The notes under the pieces: model-generated
Told to the model about the DNA's origin: nothing
Seen by the model: the letters and a program-made list of their open reading frames with translations, nothing else
Databases searched by the model: none
From: Plectranthus barbatus
Lineage: Eukaryota > Streptophyta > Magnoliopsida > Lamiales > Lamiaceae
Direction: 5' to 3'
NCBI GenBank assembly: GCA_026898455.1
Contig: JAPKLW010000041.1
Span: 384,412 to 448,411 of the forward strand
DNA: 64,000 bases
Translations under genes and position numbers: made by a program
In this document: piece by piece, positions 21,384 to 33,126 of the stretch
Layout of the letters: every line of letters starts with the position of its first letter
Position numbering within the stretch: position 1 is the stretch's first letter

Positions 21384-22834
21384 TGTAGGGATATTATCCA
21401 TAAACCGAATCAAAAAATTCAAAAAAGTTGGATCGATTTATAGTTTATTGTTCACAATACCAATTCAGAAACCCTAGCATGCTCCTATGAATTTAATGCG
21501 TTGATTAGAAGGAATTACCTTAATTCCGTAGTCTCTATACCGATCTTTCGCGTTTAAATTCCAATACTTTAATCAACCACGCGATATTAATCAAATCTGC
21601 AGAAACAGAAATTAGACAGATTCTAATTTCAAGATTTAATTAAAGAAAAGAGAAGAAGAGGAATATGTTCTCCAGTTTAGATCTTCAGGGTTGTATCCCA
21701 ATGCTGTTCAGATCTGCTACTGGTGAGGACTCCGCAGATCTGTAGAGCGTAAATCGGAATCGAAAAACTTCTCCTCCCCTTCTACACTGGCGCCCCCCAG
21801 CTCTCTCTCTCCCTAGGGTTTTGACTGATTTGAATTATGATCAAGTGGCTAGTGTTCCAGAGAGAGAGAGGTCTATTTATAGACCTAGGGTTTTATCCCT
21901 AATGGGCTACTGGGCCTTTTTTCAGCATATAAAATTGGGACAAATTTGGGACTAAACGCAAATAATAAATTGGGCCTATGACTTAATTAATTCTCATGTC
22001 CACAGCCCTGGACACAATTAATTAATTAATATTAATTCTTTTCACCATAGAATTAATACTGACCTACCCCTTTGTTACCACGTTGTGAGAACGGGCTGTA
22101 TTAATTGAGAATCACCATATTTAAGGTTACCGGACATTCATTAATTAATCGGAGCTTCTAACAAGCTCTATCTACAATTAATTAATATCTTATTATTTCG
22201 GAGCAGTACCACTCAAACCTTATCACTCGTGCCTAAACTTAATCAGCCTACAGAACTTGGCACGATGAATGTCATTGAGCTCCTCAGGGAATGTCACTAT
22301 CCTATTACTCGGATATGGTTACCTAAACCCAGTCTCCGATTGTACTACATGAACTGCTGCTACCCAAGATCCAGATATACGAGCACGTTACTTATGCTCT
22401 CCACCTTGGCAAGTCAAAGCAACAGTCAATCCGTGCAAACCCCTGAACCTTCGTTAGGGTTTGGACTCAATCAAGAACGAGATCTTGTATTCGTTGATGT
22501 CAGACAATCGAATACATCTCACTGCAGTCCATCAATACGCCACCCTTGTGTACCAGCATGTCAAGTAACCAAGACAGACTACTTATTCCGACAATGCCGC
22601 AGCCATCCTGACAGACGTATCCTCATATATTGTCTCAGCTGTGATAATATTTATGTCTCACTAGGTCAAGTGATCATACTGTCTTTCGCGATCTACTACA
22701 CGCCGTATGATCGTCCCTATCGGTGAGACAAGAGGATACCATTGTTACCTACATGTAATTTTGTTTGACAGATAGGAGAAATAAACCGTTGTATACTCAT
22801 TGTAATAAATTCTTTCTGTTTACAAAACCCATCA
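21384..22834 (-). repeat. 3' LTR of copy B, reverse orientation
   Basis: The plus strand runs from TGTAGGGATATT to AACCCATCA, 1,451 bp. It is closest to the solo LTR at 47015-48443, sharing the CATGCTCCTA region and the AGAACGGGCTG stretch. A minus-strand TATA box (TATAAATAG) lies at 21873-21881. The left flank is gypsy coding DNA. Confidence 0.82.
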
Positions 22835-22933
22835 ATCTCCCACTTATACTCAAAGCATAACTAAGCTATTACATAGTATACAGTGTGTCTATCTAACCTG
22901 CTATCTCGTTAACCACTGTCAGTGGTCGGCATC

Positions 22934-24581
22934 CACCTCAGACCCAGCTGATGAATATGTCTTTCGTAAACTTTATGTGGTAAGCTCTTTGTAAATGGAT
23001 CAGCATGGTTGTCTGCAGTGTCAATCTTCTTGATCAGCACATCGATACGATTTCTCGTATTATATAGTACTTTCTCTCTTTGTGTTTGTTTGCCCTGTGA
23101 GACCGCGGGTCCTTTGAGTTTGCCACTGCACCAGAGTTATCAAAATAAATTGTGATGCTCCTCGGCAAACTCGAAATTACGCCCAACTCCTAAAGGTAGT
23201 TCCTAAGCCATACCCCCTCTTTCGAGGATTCGGAGGCGGCGACATATTTTGCCTCCATGGTGGAGTCCGCAATGCATTTCTGCTTTGCGCTCCTCCAAGA
23301 TACAACTCCACCTCCCAAGGTAAACACATATCCCGAGGTCTATTTCTTCTCATACTGGTCCCCATGGAAATCTGAGTCTGTAGAACCTACAGGGCACAAA
23401 TCCTCACTTTGATAAACTAGGCAGTAATTCCTAGTTCTCTTCAAATACTTGAGGATGTGATTTACCGAAGTCCAATGCACCTGTCTGGGGATAGACTGAT
23501 ATCTTGCTACCATGCCAACGACATAAAAAATATTAGGCCTGGTACACAGCATCGCGTACATGAGGTTGCCCACCGCAGACGCGTATGGTACAAGACTCAT
23601 CTCATCTTTCTCCCGCTGTGTCACGGGACACTGCCCTTTAGAAAGATGAACGCCATGTCCGAAAAGTAGCAAGCCTTTCTTGGCGAGTTGCATGCTGAAC
23701 CTGGCTATGACAGTATCCACATAGGATACCTGGGATAAGCTTAACATCCTTCTCTCACGATCTCGTAAGACCTTCATCCCAAGGATGTACCCAACTTCTC
23801 CCAAATCCTTCATTTGGAACTGTTCGGATAACCAACACTTGATTTCTGACATCACTCCCTCGTTGTTTCCAAATAGGAGTATGTTATCAACGTATAGTGC
23901 AAGGAAAACCATGCTCCCACTAACACAAAGTCGGTATACAAAACTTTTGTTTTCTAACTGTGAAAATCCAAAGGATTTTATCACATCATTGAAACGTAAG
24001 TTCCACGACCTCGAAGCTTGCTTATGTCCGTACAAGGACTTCTTAAGCTTCCAGACAAGATATTCTTCGCCTTTGCGCATGTAGCCCTCAGGTTGCCGCA
24101 TATAGATGTTCCTACCTTCTTCAAGGTAACCGTTTAGTAAAACGGTTTTGACATCCATCTCTTGAGGTCCATATGCGCAGCATGGCAAGGAGTATCCAGA
24201 TGGATTTGAGCATGACTACGGGTGAAAAGGTTTCGTCACAGTCAATGCCCTCTTTCTGACTATAACCCTTTGCCACCAGCCTCGCTTTAAAAGTCGTAGC
24301 TTATCCATCCGCCCCTTTCTTTCTCTTGTATACTCATTTGCACCCTATGACCCTAAAGCCATCCGGCAATTAAGCTTTCTGGTACACATCCATAGCAGTA
24401 TGGATTCAATTTTGAAATCCATGGTGACACGCCATTTATCAACATTCTTGTCTTGCATTGCCTTTTCGTAAGTCAGTGGGTCAGAGTCCTCATGTCCGTT
24501 TTCTAGGCTCAAGTCCGAAGACTCACCCATGAATATGTACCTTTTCGGCTGGAAAATAACTCTCCCACTACGACGAAGCAT
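22934..24581 (-). pseudogene. Copy B reverse transcriptase and RNase H (broken)
   Basis: Minus-strand frames in order: the end of the linker (RRSGRVIFQPKRYIFMGE, 24581 downward), RT blocks MDVKTVLLNGYL and LYGHKQASRSWN (about 24000-24180), the catalytic box reading YVDNILLFGN instead of YVDD (about 23890), then RNase H with DSDFHGDQYEKK and the end near 22934. Frames change near 23340, 24190 and 24345. The Asp-to-Asn change in the catalytic pair should abolish polymerase activity even without the frameshifts. Confidence 0.85.
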
Positions 24582-24626
24582 CGGTGTCGCATCAGCAGTA
24601 GATGCAGTAATTTGTGGTTCTGCACC

Positions 24627-25829
24627 TTACACTGAAGAACGTGTCTGTGGTGCTGAACCTCTCATAGGTGCATCCACGTTTGAACATTCCCCTTCCCTTG
24701 GAATTGCATTCTCGTTTTCAATTTCTTGAAGAACGATATCACTCCTTGACATGTGGTTCCTCACATAATCGTCCTCCAAGAATCTAGCGTTGGTGCTAAT
24801 AACGACTCTGTGACTCTCAGGACAGTAAAAGTAACCACCTTTGGTTCGCCTCGGATAGCCTATGAACAACATTACCATTGACCTGCTTTCTAACTAATCT
24901 GGTTCCTTCGACAGTACGTGTGTCAGACAGCCCCATACTCTAAACTTGCACAAACTCAGTTTGCAACCAAGGAAGAGCTCAGAAGGCTTCTTAGGAACCG
25001 ATTTAGAAGGCACCACATTTAACACGTAAGCGGTTGTTTCCAATGCGTAGCCCCAAAACAAAATTTGTAAGTTTGCATAACTCATCATTGATCTTACCAT
25101 CTCTAGAAGAGCCCTATTCCTTCTTTTAGCTACACCGTTTTGCTGGGGAGTACCTGGTGCAGTCCACTGAGATGTAATCCCGTTGTTTGACAAATACTGC
25201 AGGAACTAGTTACCGAGGTATTCGCCACCGTGGTCAAATCGTAGCAACTTGATAGTTTTCCCGACCTTCTTTTCTACCTCAGCCTTTAACTCTTTAAATT
25301 TCACAAAGCACTCAGACTTGTAGTGAAGCAGGTAAACGTATTCGTACCTTGAGTAATCATCGATGAAAGTGACGAAGTAGTCGTACCATCCACGAGCCTG
25401 TGTATACATGGGTCCACATAAGTCAGAATGGATCAATTCCAACACTTCCTCTGTTCGAGACTGACTAGCCTTAAAAGGCCTAGTTGACATCTTACCCTCG
25501 ATGCAGGATTTGCAGACTTGATAAGGTACAACCCGGACTAAGTCCAATGTGCCGTTATCTGCATGTCGTTGAATCCGCTTCAAGCTGATGTGACTGAGTT
25601 TCAAGTGCCAGAGATATGTAAGATCCTCATCATAAGAAGTATGTTTTCTCTTTCTAGGATTATCAATTTCGGATGAATTACATGCAACACTTGCGGAAGA
25701 CTTATGATTGCAGTTAATAACATAGAGAGAATTATTCAGCATCCCACGACAGATAACACCGTTATTACCAATGATAGAAACACCACTATCAAAAATAATT
25801 GAATATCCATCAACGTAAAGTTTGGAAAT
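24627..25829 (-). pseudogene. Copy B integrase (broken)
   Basis: Minus-strand pieces in order from 25829 down: the protease-integrase link, then WHLKLSHISLKRIQRHADNG and CKSCIEGK (zinc-binding region, about 25480-25610), HSDLCGPM, FDHGGEYL, then a stop near 25206. A further piece (24894-25193) has NGVAKRRNRALLEM, where the third catalytic acidic residue is Lys instead of Glu. The last piece (24627-24878) is the copia C-terminal integrase block (LFIGYPRRTKGGYFYCPE). Inactive on catalytic grounds as well as by stops. Confidence 0.85.
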
Positions 25830-26915
25830 TGATCACTGTTATTTCTAATAGATTAATTATAATAACAGCGGCAAATAAATTTGTAAACCCTAAAGTTATC
25901 GATCCAGGGGAATTGTGTGGTGAAATTATCCTATGTACTAATTATGGTTCTAAAATCTATTTTTTGAGTGAATAGAAAATAGGTTTTGGTTTTATAAAAG
26001 TAAAGAAAACAATGCAGAAAATTAAAGTAGTTTTGAAAGCAAATTTAATATTCACCTCTCGGTCCTTCTATCAATAGCAGACATCTAAATTAATCGTCAC
26101 CTCTTGGTCTTTGAATTAATCTAGAATTATAGAATAAACACAGGAATCATGAACCATATTAATTAATCCTAACATGCATCCATAATAATATCAAACCCTA
26201 GAACCCGCTAAGGTTTCTAGCCACTCATCGCAGATAGAAATCCAAAAGAAAACATATTAAATTGCATAAACATAAAGAACTTACAAGAAAATAAAAGGGT
26301 TTTGTGTTCCCCAAGTCTCCAAACTCTAAAAACTAAATTGTGGAATGAAAATATGATAGGGAATGCTGAAAAATCGAATTTACATAGGTATTTATAGTGG
26401 TGGATGTGTATCCTATCAAATCTAGGGCTAAAGATATGAATAAATCCGATTTTCATCGAATTTCCGCTCCAGCAGACAGACTCGCGTCGATCGTGGCTGA
26501 TTGGCATCGATCGACTTGGCTTCCTCTTCAGCGTCGATCGATGCTGATTGGCATCGATCGACGTGGTCTCTCGCCCCTTCTGCGTGGTCTCACGGTTTTG
26601 GCCATAACTTCCTCTCCCGAACTCCGATTGACCCGATTCTAGTTGCGTTGGAGAGCTAACTCAAAGAATCATCCATTTCAATGCGCCAATAGCCCGAATT
26701 CCTCTTGTGGAAGAAATCTTCACTGCTACTCTTACACGTCGCTGCTTTCGGAATGGATTTCTTGTGAACTTAGGCCTAAAACCTACAAAAACACCAAAAC
26801 GCGCATAATACCACCTAATATAGACTCATGCATAGAATATATATATAAACTCAATAAAACTACATAAAATAGTAGAAAATAATATCAATAAGCGAGTAAA
26901 ATAATGAGCTTATCA
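25830..26915 (-). repeat. Gypsy-type solo LTR inside copy B
   Basis: A 1,086-bp insertion; the plus strand begins TGATCACTGTT and ends GAGCTTATCA. It is flanked by GAAAT (25825-25829) and GAAAC (26916-26920), a 5-bp duplication with one mismatch. The minus strand starts TGATAAGCTCATTATTTTAC, which I recognise as typical of Tat/Ogre-like gypsy LTRs. It interrupts copy B where copy C (about 45220) is continuous. No internal gypsy DNA is left. It contains a ~60-bp-spaced duplication rich in ATCGATCGAC (about 26482-26560). Confidence 0.82.
26482..26563. repeat. Direct repeat of a ~37-bp GATCGA-rich unit
   Basis: Within the solo LTR, a unit beginning GCGTCGATCG and ending GGCATCGATCGAC plus TTGG/GTGG occurs twice, at about 26482-26519 and 26530-26566. 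Each copy holds the partly palindromic core GCATCGATCGAC. Confidence 0.65.
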
Positions 26916-27448
26916 GAAACTGAAATAAGATTCTTCCGAAAATCCGGCACGTACAAAACATCTCTCAACGTTAAAACAGAATCATCAAAGTACAAGGTGA
27001 AATCTCCAATGGCAGCTACACTCACTTGTGTTGTGATCCCCATCGAGATGGTAACATCGTCATTCTACAGCACCTTCCTCGGTGTGAACCCCTGCAAAAT
27101 GTAACAATCATGATGAGTAGCTCCAGTATCCACTACCCATGAATGAGTAGAAACTGATGCTAAACATGTTTTCGATACAAATGCAAATGACGTACCTTGT
27201 CCTTTAGCATTCGGACAATCCACCTTTCCGCAACCAGCACATCTAACTCTCTTTGGAATGACCTTCTGCTTCTTCTTCCTCCTTGAATTGTCGTCACCAC
27301 CTGCTTCACTGCACTTGCTTTCAACACTGTCTTGGCCTACTTCAAAAGTATTTAAGCCTGTGTTGGATGTAGACAGAACAGGTTCCCGTGCACGCATAGA
27401 AGTTTGCTCCACTGCAAGATCCTCGAGTAACTCATATAGAGGATACAC
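26916..27448 (-). pseudogene. Copy B protease and nucleocapsid (degenerate)
   Basis: Minus-strand frame from 27448 down, with the protease motif WVVDTGATHHDC near 27125-27160 and, upstream, a nucleocapsid remnant CAGCGKVDCPNAKG (about 27190-27240) in which the spacing and His of the CCHC knuckle are lost. Lys/Arg-rich segments flank it. Downstream of the protease motif the frame continues toward the solo LTR (SSFYSTF... on the opposite strand is a shadow). Copies A and B agree through KTCLASVSTHSWVVDTGAT, confirming identity. Confidence 0.8.
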
Positions 27449-27541
27449 TCCTTTTGCAGCAGCAACCCTCTTAAAGTCAATGTATGAATCAGGAAGAGAG
27501 TTTAAGATAATATCAATCTCCCCTTGGGCACTGATATCACC

Positions 27542-27979
27542 TCATCGCACCGTGAATCGTCTCTTGAGATCAATCATAGACATCACATGCTCAGTCATCG
27601 AACTCACCTCAACCATCCTCTTGCACACCAGAACGTGTACAAGGCCATAGTCAAGAGTTCGTTCCACATTGCCAAAAGCAGACAAGAGGTCCTTCCAGAT
27701 CTCTCCAGCTCTATCATAGTTCTCATACTTGTGCTTTAATTCTCTAGACAGGTGGCCCATGATGAGCAAACAAGCAAGGCCATCCTCCTCCCATTTTTCA
27801 TAGAATTCAAGCTCAAGTTCTGGAACTTCATCATTGCCAGGCACCAGTGGATCCATGAAAATGACGTATGCTCGGTTTTTCAGATAAAGGATGTGTTTGA
27901 TGCAAAAACTCCATTCACGAAAATTCAGACCAGTTAAGGGATTGAGAGCAAGTATATGATCGACAGTAGGCATAGACAT
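27542..27979 (-). pseudogene. Copy B gag N-terminal region
   Basis: Starts at the ATG at 27979 (MSMPTVDHILALNPLTGLNF), which follows an acceptor-like TTATTGTTTCAG on the minus strand, as in copies A and C. The 145 residues cover the copia gag helical domain (FREWSFCIKHILYLKN, MGHLSRELKHKYENYDRAGE, MTEHVMSMIDLKRRF). It loses frame at 27542, before the rest of gag. Gag forms the particle. The start is supported by conservation across three copies. Confidence 0.8.
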
Positions 27980-28470
27980 ATCTGAAACAATAAAATCTTA
28001 AATAAGAACATACAAGTAGAACTTCGAAAATAAATGCATTGAAAACCTTTTGATAAATCAAATCCAAATGTTTTCCACTAATTGACCAAGAGTTACCACC
28101 GCAAGCTACACTCGTAGACGTTTATGATGTCACCCTAAACCAGAACTGCGGGTTTTAAGCCCCAATTCTTTAATTTCACTACCATGTCAGGAACATTTTG
28201 ACACTAGAAATTAGTAATTAGTGAAAACCTTAGACCAAGCCATCTCTCAAGGACAGGGAAACAGCAACTGCATTATATCCTAAGATGCTTCTAAGCAATT
28301 GACCACAAATTTAACTCTGGCCAAAAGAGACAATTTAGCATGGCACGTGATCATATCGCACAACCCTTAAAGCTTTTGTTATCTATAATTTGAATCAATC
28401 CTAGATTACTTATGAAAGAGATCTACGCAAGCTACACTCGTAGATGTTTACGCAAAGCCTTCATCTTCAA
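27980..28470 (-). other. Leader remnant of copy B
   Basis: No gene. It is alignable by eye with the leaders of A and C, including two decayed copies of the palindrome-bearing repeat (near 28090-28125 and 28420-28455), where the palindrome core has mutated. The boundary with the SIRE-like fragment on the right is approximate. Confidence 0.6.
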
Positions 28471-28499
28471 TCGACGCGGGTTAGCCAGTCCGACTCTCC

Positions 28500-29324
28500 C
28501 AAGCGATATCACTTGCAGAAACTGCCGAGAAAGCTGTCGAGCTGGTTCGCGAATGATAGTTGAAATTGCTTTTCAAATAATAGTTTGAGAAGTTATTCTG
28601 AATCAAATCTGCTAAAGAATATTCTATCAAGAAAGCTCAGAGAATTCGCAAGGAAGAAGAAGAAATTCAAAAATTAGACCACGATGCCGAGCAAAGAAGA
28701 CTTGAGGCAGAACAAAAGAAACTAGAAGAAGAGGCAGCTGCTGAGCTGAAAAGAAAGCAAGAAGATGAAGCAGCAGCTGAACGGAGAAGGAAAGAAGAAG
28801 AAGAGACCGCTGCTGAAAAAGCAAGAAATGAGGCAGCAGCAGCAGCAGCAAAGCAAAAAGAGCAAGAGCAAACAACCAGCAGAGCTCATCTTCAACTAGA
28901 GCTATTTAATGCTACATCTTAGAGCCAAACTGGTGGAGACTCTGGAGCACTCGTCGCATCTGAAAGACCATTTTCTCCTAACCCCATCTCTGTTGCAGCA
29001 CCCCATCTAACCCCTGATGTTATGACACAACAGATGAATCAGCAGATACTTACAATTTTTTATTTTGTCAAAAAGGGGGAAGAGATGAGAAATAAACAAG
29101 TGAAACTGCAGTTGCAGTTGATGGAGAGACAAAATGAGCAGATCAGATTGCAAATGGAGTAAATGCAGCAAGCCAGTGACGATGATAGGAAAATTATGTT
29201 GGACCTAGCTAAAAGCCTTACCATGCAAACTGGACCCTCGACCTTTGCTGTCACTTCAAATCGAAAAGATGCAGACTCTTCAAACCAAGATAAGGACAAA
29301 GGCGAGGACAAATCTCAGGCGTAA
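28500..29324 (+). pseudogene. Coiled-coil tail of a SIRE-like extra ORF
   Basis: One frame with several stops from about 28500 (SQAISLAETAEKAVELV) to TAA at 29322-29324. The central part is a strong coiled coil of Glu/Lys/Arg/Ala (AEQKKLEEEAAAELKRKQED, then an Ala run), followed by a Pro/Ser-rich linker and a second helical stretch rich in Gln and Met (MNQQILTI, LQLQLMERQNEQIRLQME). It ends about 380 bases before the LTR. It has the same position and composition as the ORF at 19611-20235, so I read both as the C-terminus of the SIRE-type sense extra ORF. The N-terminal domain is missing. Confidence 0.65.
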
Positions 29325-29702
29325 CTGGGTAACTTCTAAACTTTCTTGTATCTTATTTTACCGCAGTTTTTAACTTTTCATGTACTTGTAATGATCACAT
29401 ATAATGAAACGTATAAAACTATTGGTTTGAAGACAACTGCTTATTATCTCTTACCTTAACTTTTTTTTGTTTCTAAATTTACATGCTCCATTGTGATTAG
29501 CATCTTTATCGCTCTAAACTGATTAATGATAATCAATAAATATCTCTCCCATTCTGGGGGAAGATCAGTTAGAGTAGGTCGAGTATAGAAGAAGCACAGT
29601 TCTGAGTAGTGTTAGATTTCCAAAATTTTGTAAACTCAGAGCAACTGCATCTTCTTTTCGACATAGAAAGTTTGGTTTTAACAACATCAAAAAGGGGGAA
29701 AT

Positions 29703-31226
29703 TGTTAGGTATTGATATGTAAATCCCACCTTTAATCCTGATGTTTTGATGTGTCAAAACTGAATACATAGGTCTAGAGTTATTACTTTTGTAATCCTTG
29801 TATATGACTATTGAGTTGTAATAGCAAGACAGGGAACATTCGGCATGACAACTGTGAAGACAGTTCGAGAAGTCCTATAGAAGAAAAACTGTGAAGACAG
29901 TTCAAGAAGGACCAAAGAAAACTGCGAGAGCTATTCAGAGTAATAAGAAAATTTACCTAGCAAGCAGTTTGGAACAGCCAAGGACAAAATAACGCTCAAA
30001 ATTGTGGACACAGTTTTCATGAACATTATGGGAAAACTGTCGAGGGTATCTCACAGTTACAAAACAAGCGAATTCACACAGTTGAGAGCACGTGAAAAAA
30101 TAAGGAGCTGAAACAGTCGTAAAGAACCTTAGAATCTCAATGATAAGGTACATGGATTTAAACAGTTACGGCTAGAGTCTAACGTTGTTTGATTCTGACA
30201 CAACAAGTACAAAACTGTCTCAAAAAAAGCATGGTTGTGTTCAGAAAAATGCGGAGGAGCAGGTCTATGACATCAGAAAGTAAGGTAGTTGATTGGACAA
30301 CATCGACTTTGTTTCTACCGGTTACTTTTCAAGTCTCAGTTATAAATAGCAAGAGGATCAGAGACAAATAAATAGTTCTAACACATTTAAAGCTTGACGT
30401 TACTCTGCGGATTTTTTAGCTCAAACACATCTACAGAGCTCAAGCGAGAAAGCATTGACTCCGTGGTTCATTTATTGAACACGAGGCTTTACTGATTAAC
30501 GAATCTTTAGAGATTCACCGTGTGACCTTGGTGTACACGAGGATTATGTCTGTTGACTTAGACTATTTTCTGGGTGTTCCTACTTTTCAAGTAAGAACAC
30601 AACAGACTGACACTCTAAGGGGGCCAGGTTATCACGGGCTTTTACCAACATCTGCACGTTCTAGGAAGAACTCAATTATCCACCAACCAGAGAAGGAGAA
30701 GGGAGGTTTGTCCTCAATCCATATACGATGACTACCAGTTCTGAGAAGACTTCGAGGTGCCACCTGGCTTCGAGGAACTGAAGAAGGAGTGAAGAACAAC
30801 TACATGGGCGAGTGATCCATTTTGCTGTGGACGGTGGCTTCTACAACATTTTGCTATAGATCGTGAGGATTGTATCTTCATTACTTACTGAATTTCCGGA
30901 TTAATTTCCAAAGAGTGAACGTAGGACTTAAGGCTCCGAACCACTATAAATATCCTGCATCATTTACAGTTTTTATTTACTTTTCGCATAGTTTTCAATT
31001 ATTTTGAAACCTTCAACACTTATCAGAAAGTGTTGAAGTGTATAACTGTTGACTGCTCATAACTGTAAATTGGTAACTAAATCTGCTGGCTAACACAAAC
31101 TGTGGTTTTTAAACTGTCACTTAAAAACTGAGTTAAGTTGAAACTGAACTGCCTGCGTTTAAGAGTGCAAATAACTGTCTTTATACTTTTGCTGCACATC
31201 ATACTTACTCTAATTTGGGACCAACA
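29703..31226 (+). repeat. SIRE-like 3' LTR, plus strand
   Basis: Starts TGTTAGGTATTG after AAAAAGGGGGAAAT and ends GGGACCAACA; 1,524 bp. It has a TATA box (TATAAATAGC) at 30341-30350. It shares the LTR end and general layout with the LTRs at 17556 and 49887 but is clearly more diverged. Confidence 0.8.
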
Positions 31227-32000
31227 ACTGTTTTATAGGTGAAGATTCAAATGGTTGTTTGAATCTTATCCGTTAAACTCAGAGGGTTTGCTCGCCAATC
31301 TCTGTCCTTCTTTTTCTACAACGAACAATGACTCTTCAAGTCTCCTTCGTCTCTGATTGGCATAGCTCCTATTTGTAGCTATCTTTGTCAGAACGTATCT
31401 TTTAGTTCGAACTTGTAAACCTTCTTTGTGTCTGTTAATTGTCGGGTTTCCTTGTGATCTGGAACCTTCTCTTTTACGACTTTGTATTGTCTTGATTGCT
31501 GTAGAGTGTTTGCTGATAGTTGGTATACTGTTGACATCTCAACAATCTTGCTAAGAGTTCGCAACATGCTTGCGTTATTCGTCCAGCATTCTTTTAAGTG
31601 TGTCCAACATTCTTTCGCATTTGCTAGCCTTTACTAGCATCTCCAGCAATCTTCAAATCTGTTGATTCTCTCAGCATTCTTCGATTCTTCTTTTCTAAAT
31701 CTATTACAACTCAAGTATATGTATCCTATACATGATTTGAACATTTTGACTCTATCCTAAGTTGCTAGAAACTTGATTAACTTCAGCTTTGATTCACCAA
31801 AACTAATAAACATACAATGAAAAATTAAGGGGATATAATATTTCTAACAATATTCCTAACAGACATGATATTAGCAATGGGAAAGTTTAAGAGGAAGAAT
31901 ACATATGAAGATGTACCCTCTAATCATAACTACTACGAAAGATAGAAGTATTGCCAACAATCTTGGTCGTCTGTCGACTCCACCAACATACTGCATAATT
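31227..32000 (-). repeat. Partial SIRE-like LTR and 3' end, reverse orientation
   Basis: 31227-31849 matches the inner part of the reverse LTR at 17556-19120 (GAAGATTCAAA...GAATCTTATCCGTTA, later the CAGCATTCTT-rich region) and ends TTTCTAACA. The following ~150 bases resemble the DNA just inside that LTR (TTTAAGAGGAAGAATACATATG), with a ruined polypurine tract. Its left part is missing where the neighbouring plus-strand LTR ends. Confidence 0.6.
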
Positions 32001-33116
32001 TAGAAAAAATATACAGGGCTGAATACTTGAAGGTACCCAATGAACACATGCTCAAAAGTAATTATCAGATGTTTTAATTTCATGCCTTTCAGTTTCGACC
32101 ACCATGTGATTTTACTATGGAAAATTCTCCTATCATGCCAAGACATTCCATATTTAACCCTGGTTCTTTACATTTTACATGTTATACTATTTGTTCATAA
32201 GGGTGATATGGGAGGTGGTCGCCTACACTGGTCTCGATGTACATTTAGGTTAAGGCTCTACCTTAACAAGCCGAATTCAATAATGCAATAGTCACTGGCA
32301 TCTTTTTTAATAACAGGACACGATTGTCATAAATTAAGCATGCACACAACTGCGTAAAATTCTCTTCCCTAAGTGGATCCTCCAACTTAGAGGACAAATT
32401 TATAAGCAAAAATATTTCAGGCAATGACATAAGCATTAAGACAAAACATATTTTTCATTTCATCATTTAAGATCGAAGCTCAAAATTAAAAAAATTATTT
32501 GTTTGTGTTTTTATTGAAAATAGTTCCTATCTTAACAGGAGTGATGCAGTGCTTGGTATCAAGTTCCGGGATTTCCTAAGGAATTAGTAAGTGCCATAAG
32601 GCAACTGGTATTTCATACTGAATGAGCAATTCTTCAAAAATTATAAGCCCGCAAGATTAAGTGTTGACGACATATGTTATTTGAGCAATTCTAGAATCCT
32701 TTAAAGTTATTCATTAATTAAATTTATATTTGAGGTCAAGGACTTACGGACATAGGTTCAAAATGGTTCAAGTTCTTTAAAAAACGAGGTTTTCAAGAAG
32801 TGGATTTTGAACATAACACTATTCATGAACAAAATAGTTTCCTTCTCGTGTTAGGTTATCTAATCTCTTTCCAAAGAATGGTTTCTAAGATACCGGTGAT
32901 GGTCCAACTATATTATAATGTCTAAAAGGAGATACAAGTGGAAATCTTCAAATTGGAGGTCCAAGGATTAAGTCAAATTAAGTCAAAATTTAAAGAATAC
33001 ATCACCATTGTCTTAGGATAGGTTACTTCGACATTTCCATAGAATTAATAAGGATAAAATTAATCTCTTGTCTTCCAAAGAATTAATAAGGATGATTAAT
33101 AAGGATTAAATTAATC
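32000..33116. other. AT-rich intergenic DNA
   Basis: About 1.1 kb in which I see no recognisable gene, repeat termini or domain. Short open frames exist, but their products match nothing I know. Confidence 0.6.
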
Positions 33117-33126
33117 TATATATATA

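Larger units (their letters stand above)
21384..28470 (-). mobile_element. Ty1/copia element, copy B, minus strand
   Basis: A relative of copies A and C: 3' LTR 21384-22834, polypurine tract in reverse at 22835, then RNase H, RT, integrase, protease and gag read on the minus strand to the gag ATG at 27979, then about 490 bases of leader. The leader is cut off near 28470 by a SIRE-like fragment, so the 5' LTR is absent. A gypsy-type solo LTR (25830-26915) splits it between integrase and protease. The catalytic residues of both RT and integrase are substituted. Confidence 0.85.
28471..31226 (+). mobile_element. SIRE-like copia 3' end: extra ORF tail plus LTR, plus strand
   Basis: A second fragment with the structure coiled-coil ORF, polypurine tract (29689-29702), 3' LTR (29703-31226). 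It starts within the ORF near 28471, where it abuts the copy B leader. At its right end the LTR finishes in GGGACCAACA and touches a reverse-oriented SIRE-like LTR piece. No 5-bp duplication was found (the right flank ACTGT has no partner near the left edge). Confidence 0.75.

Noticed and set aside
28627..28875. Leu/Phe-rich minus-strand frame resembling a membrane protein
   Set aside because: Antisense shadow of a Glu/Lys/Ala coiled-coil coding strand.
28430..31232. Target duplication for the SIRE-like fragment at 28471-31226
   Set aside because: The right flank ACTGT has no matching copy near the left edge.
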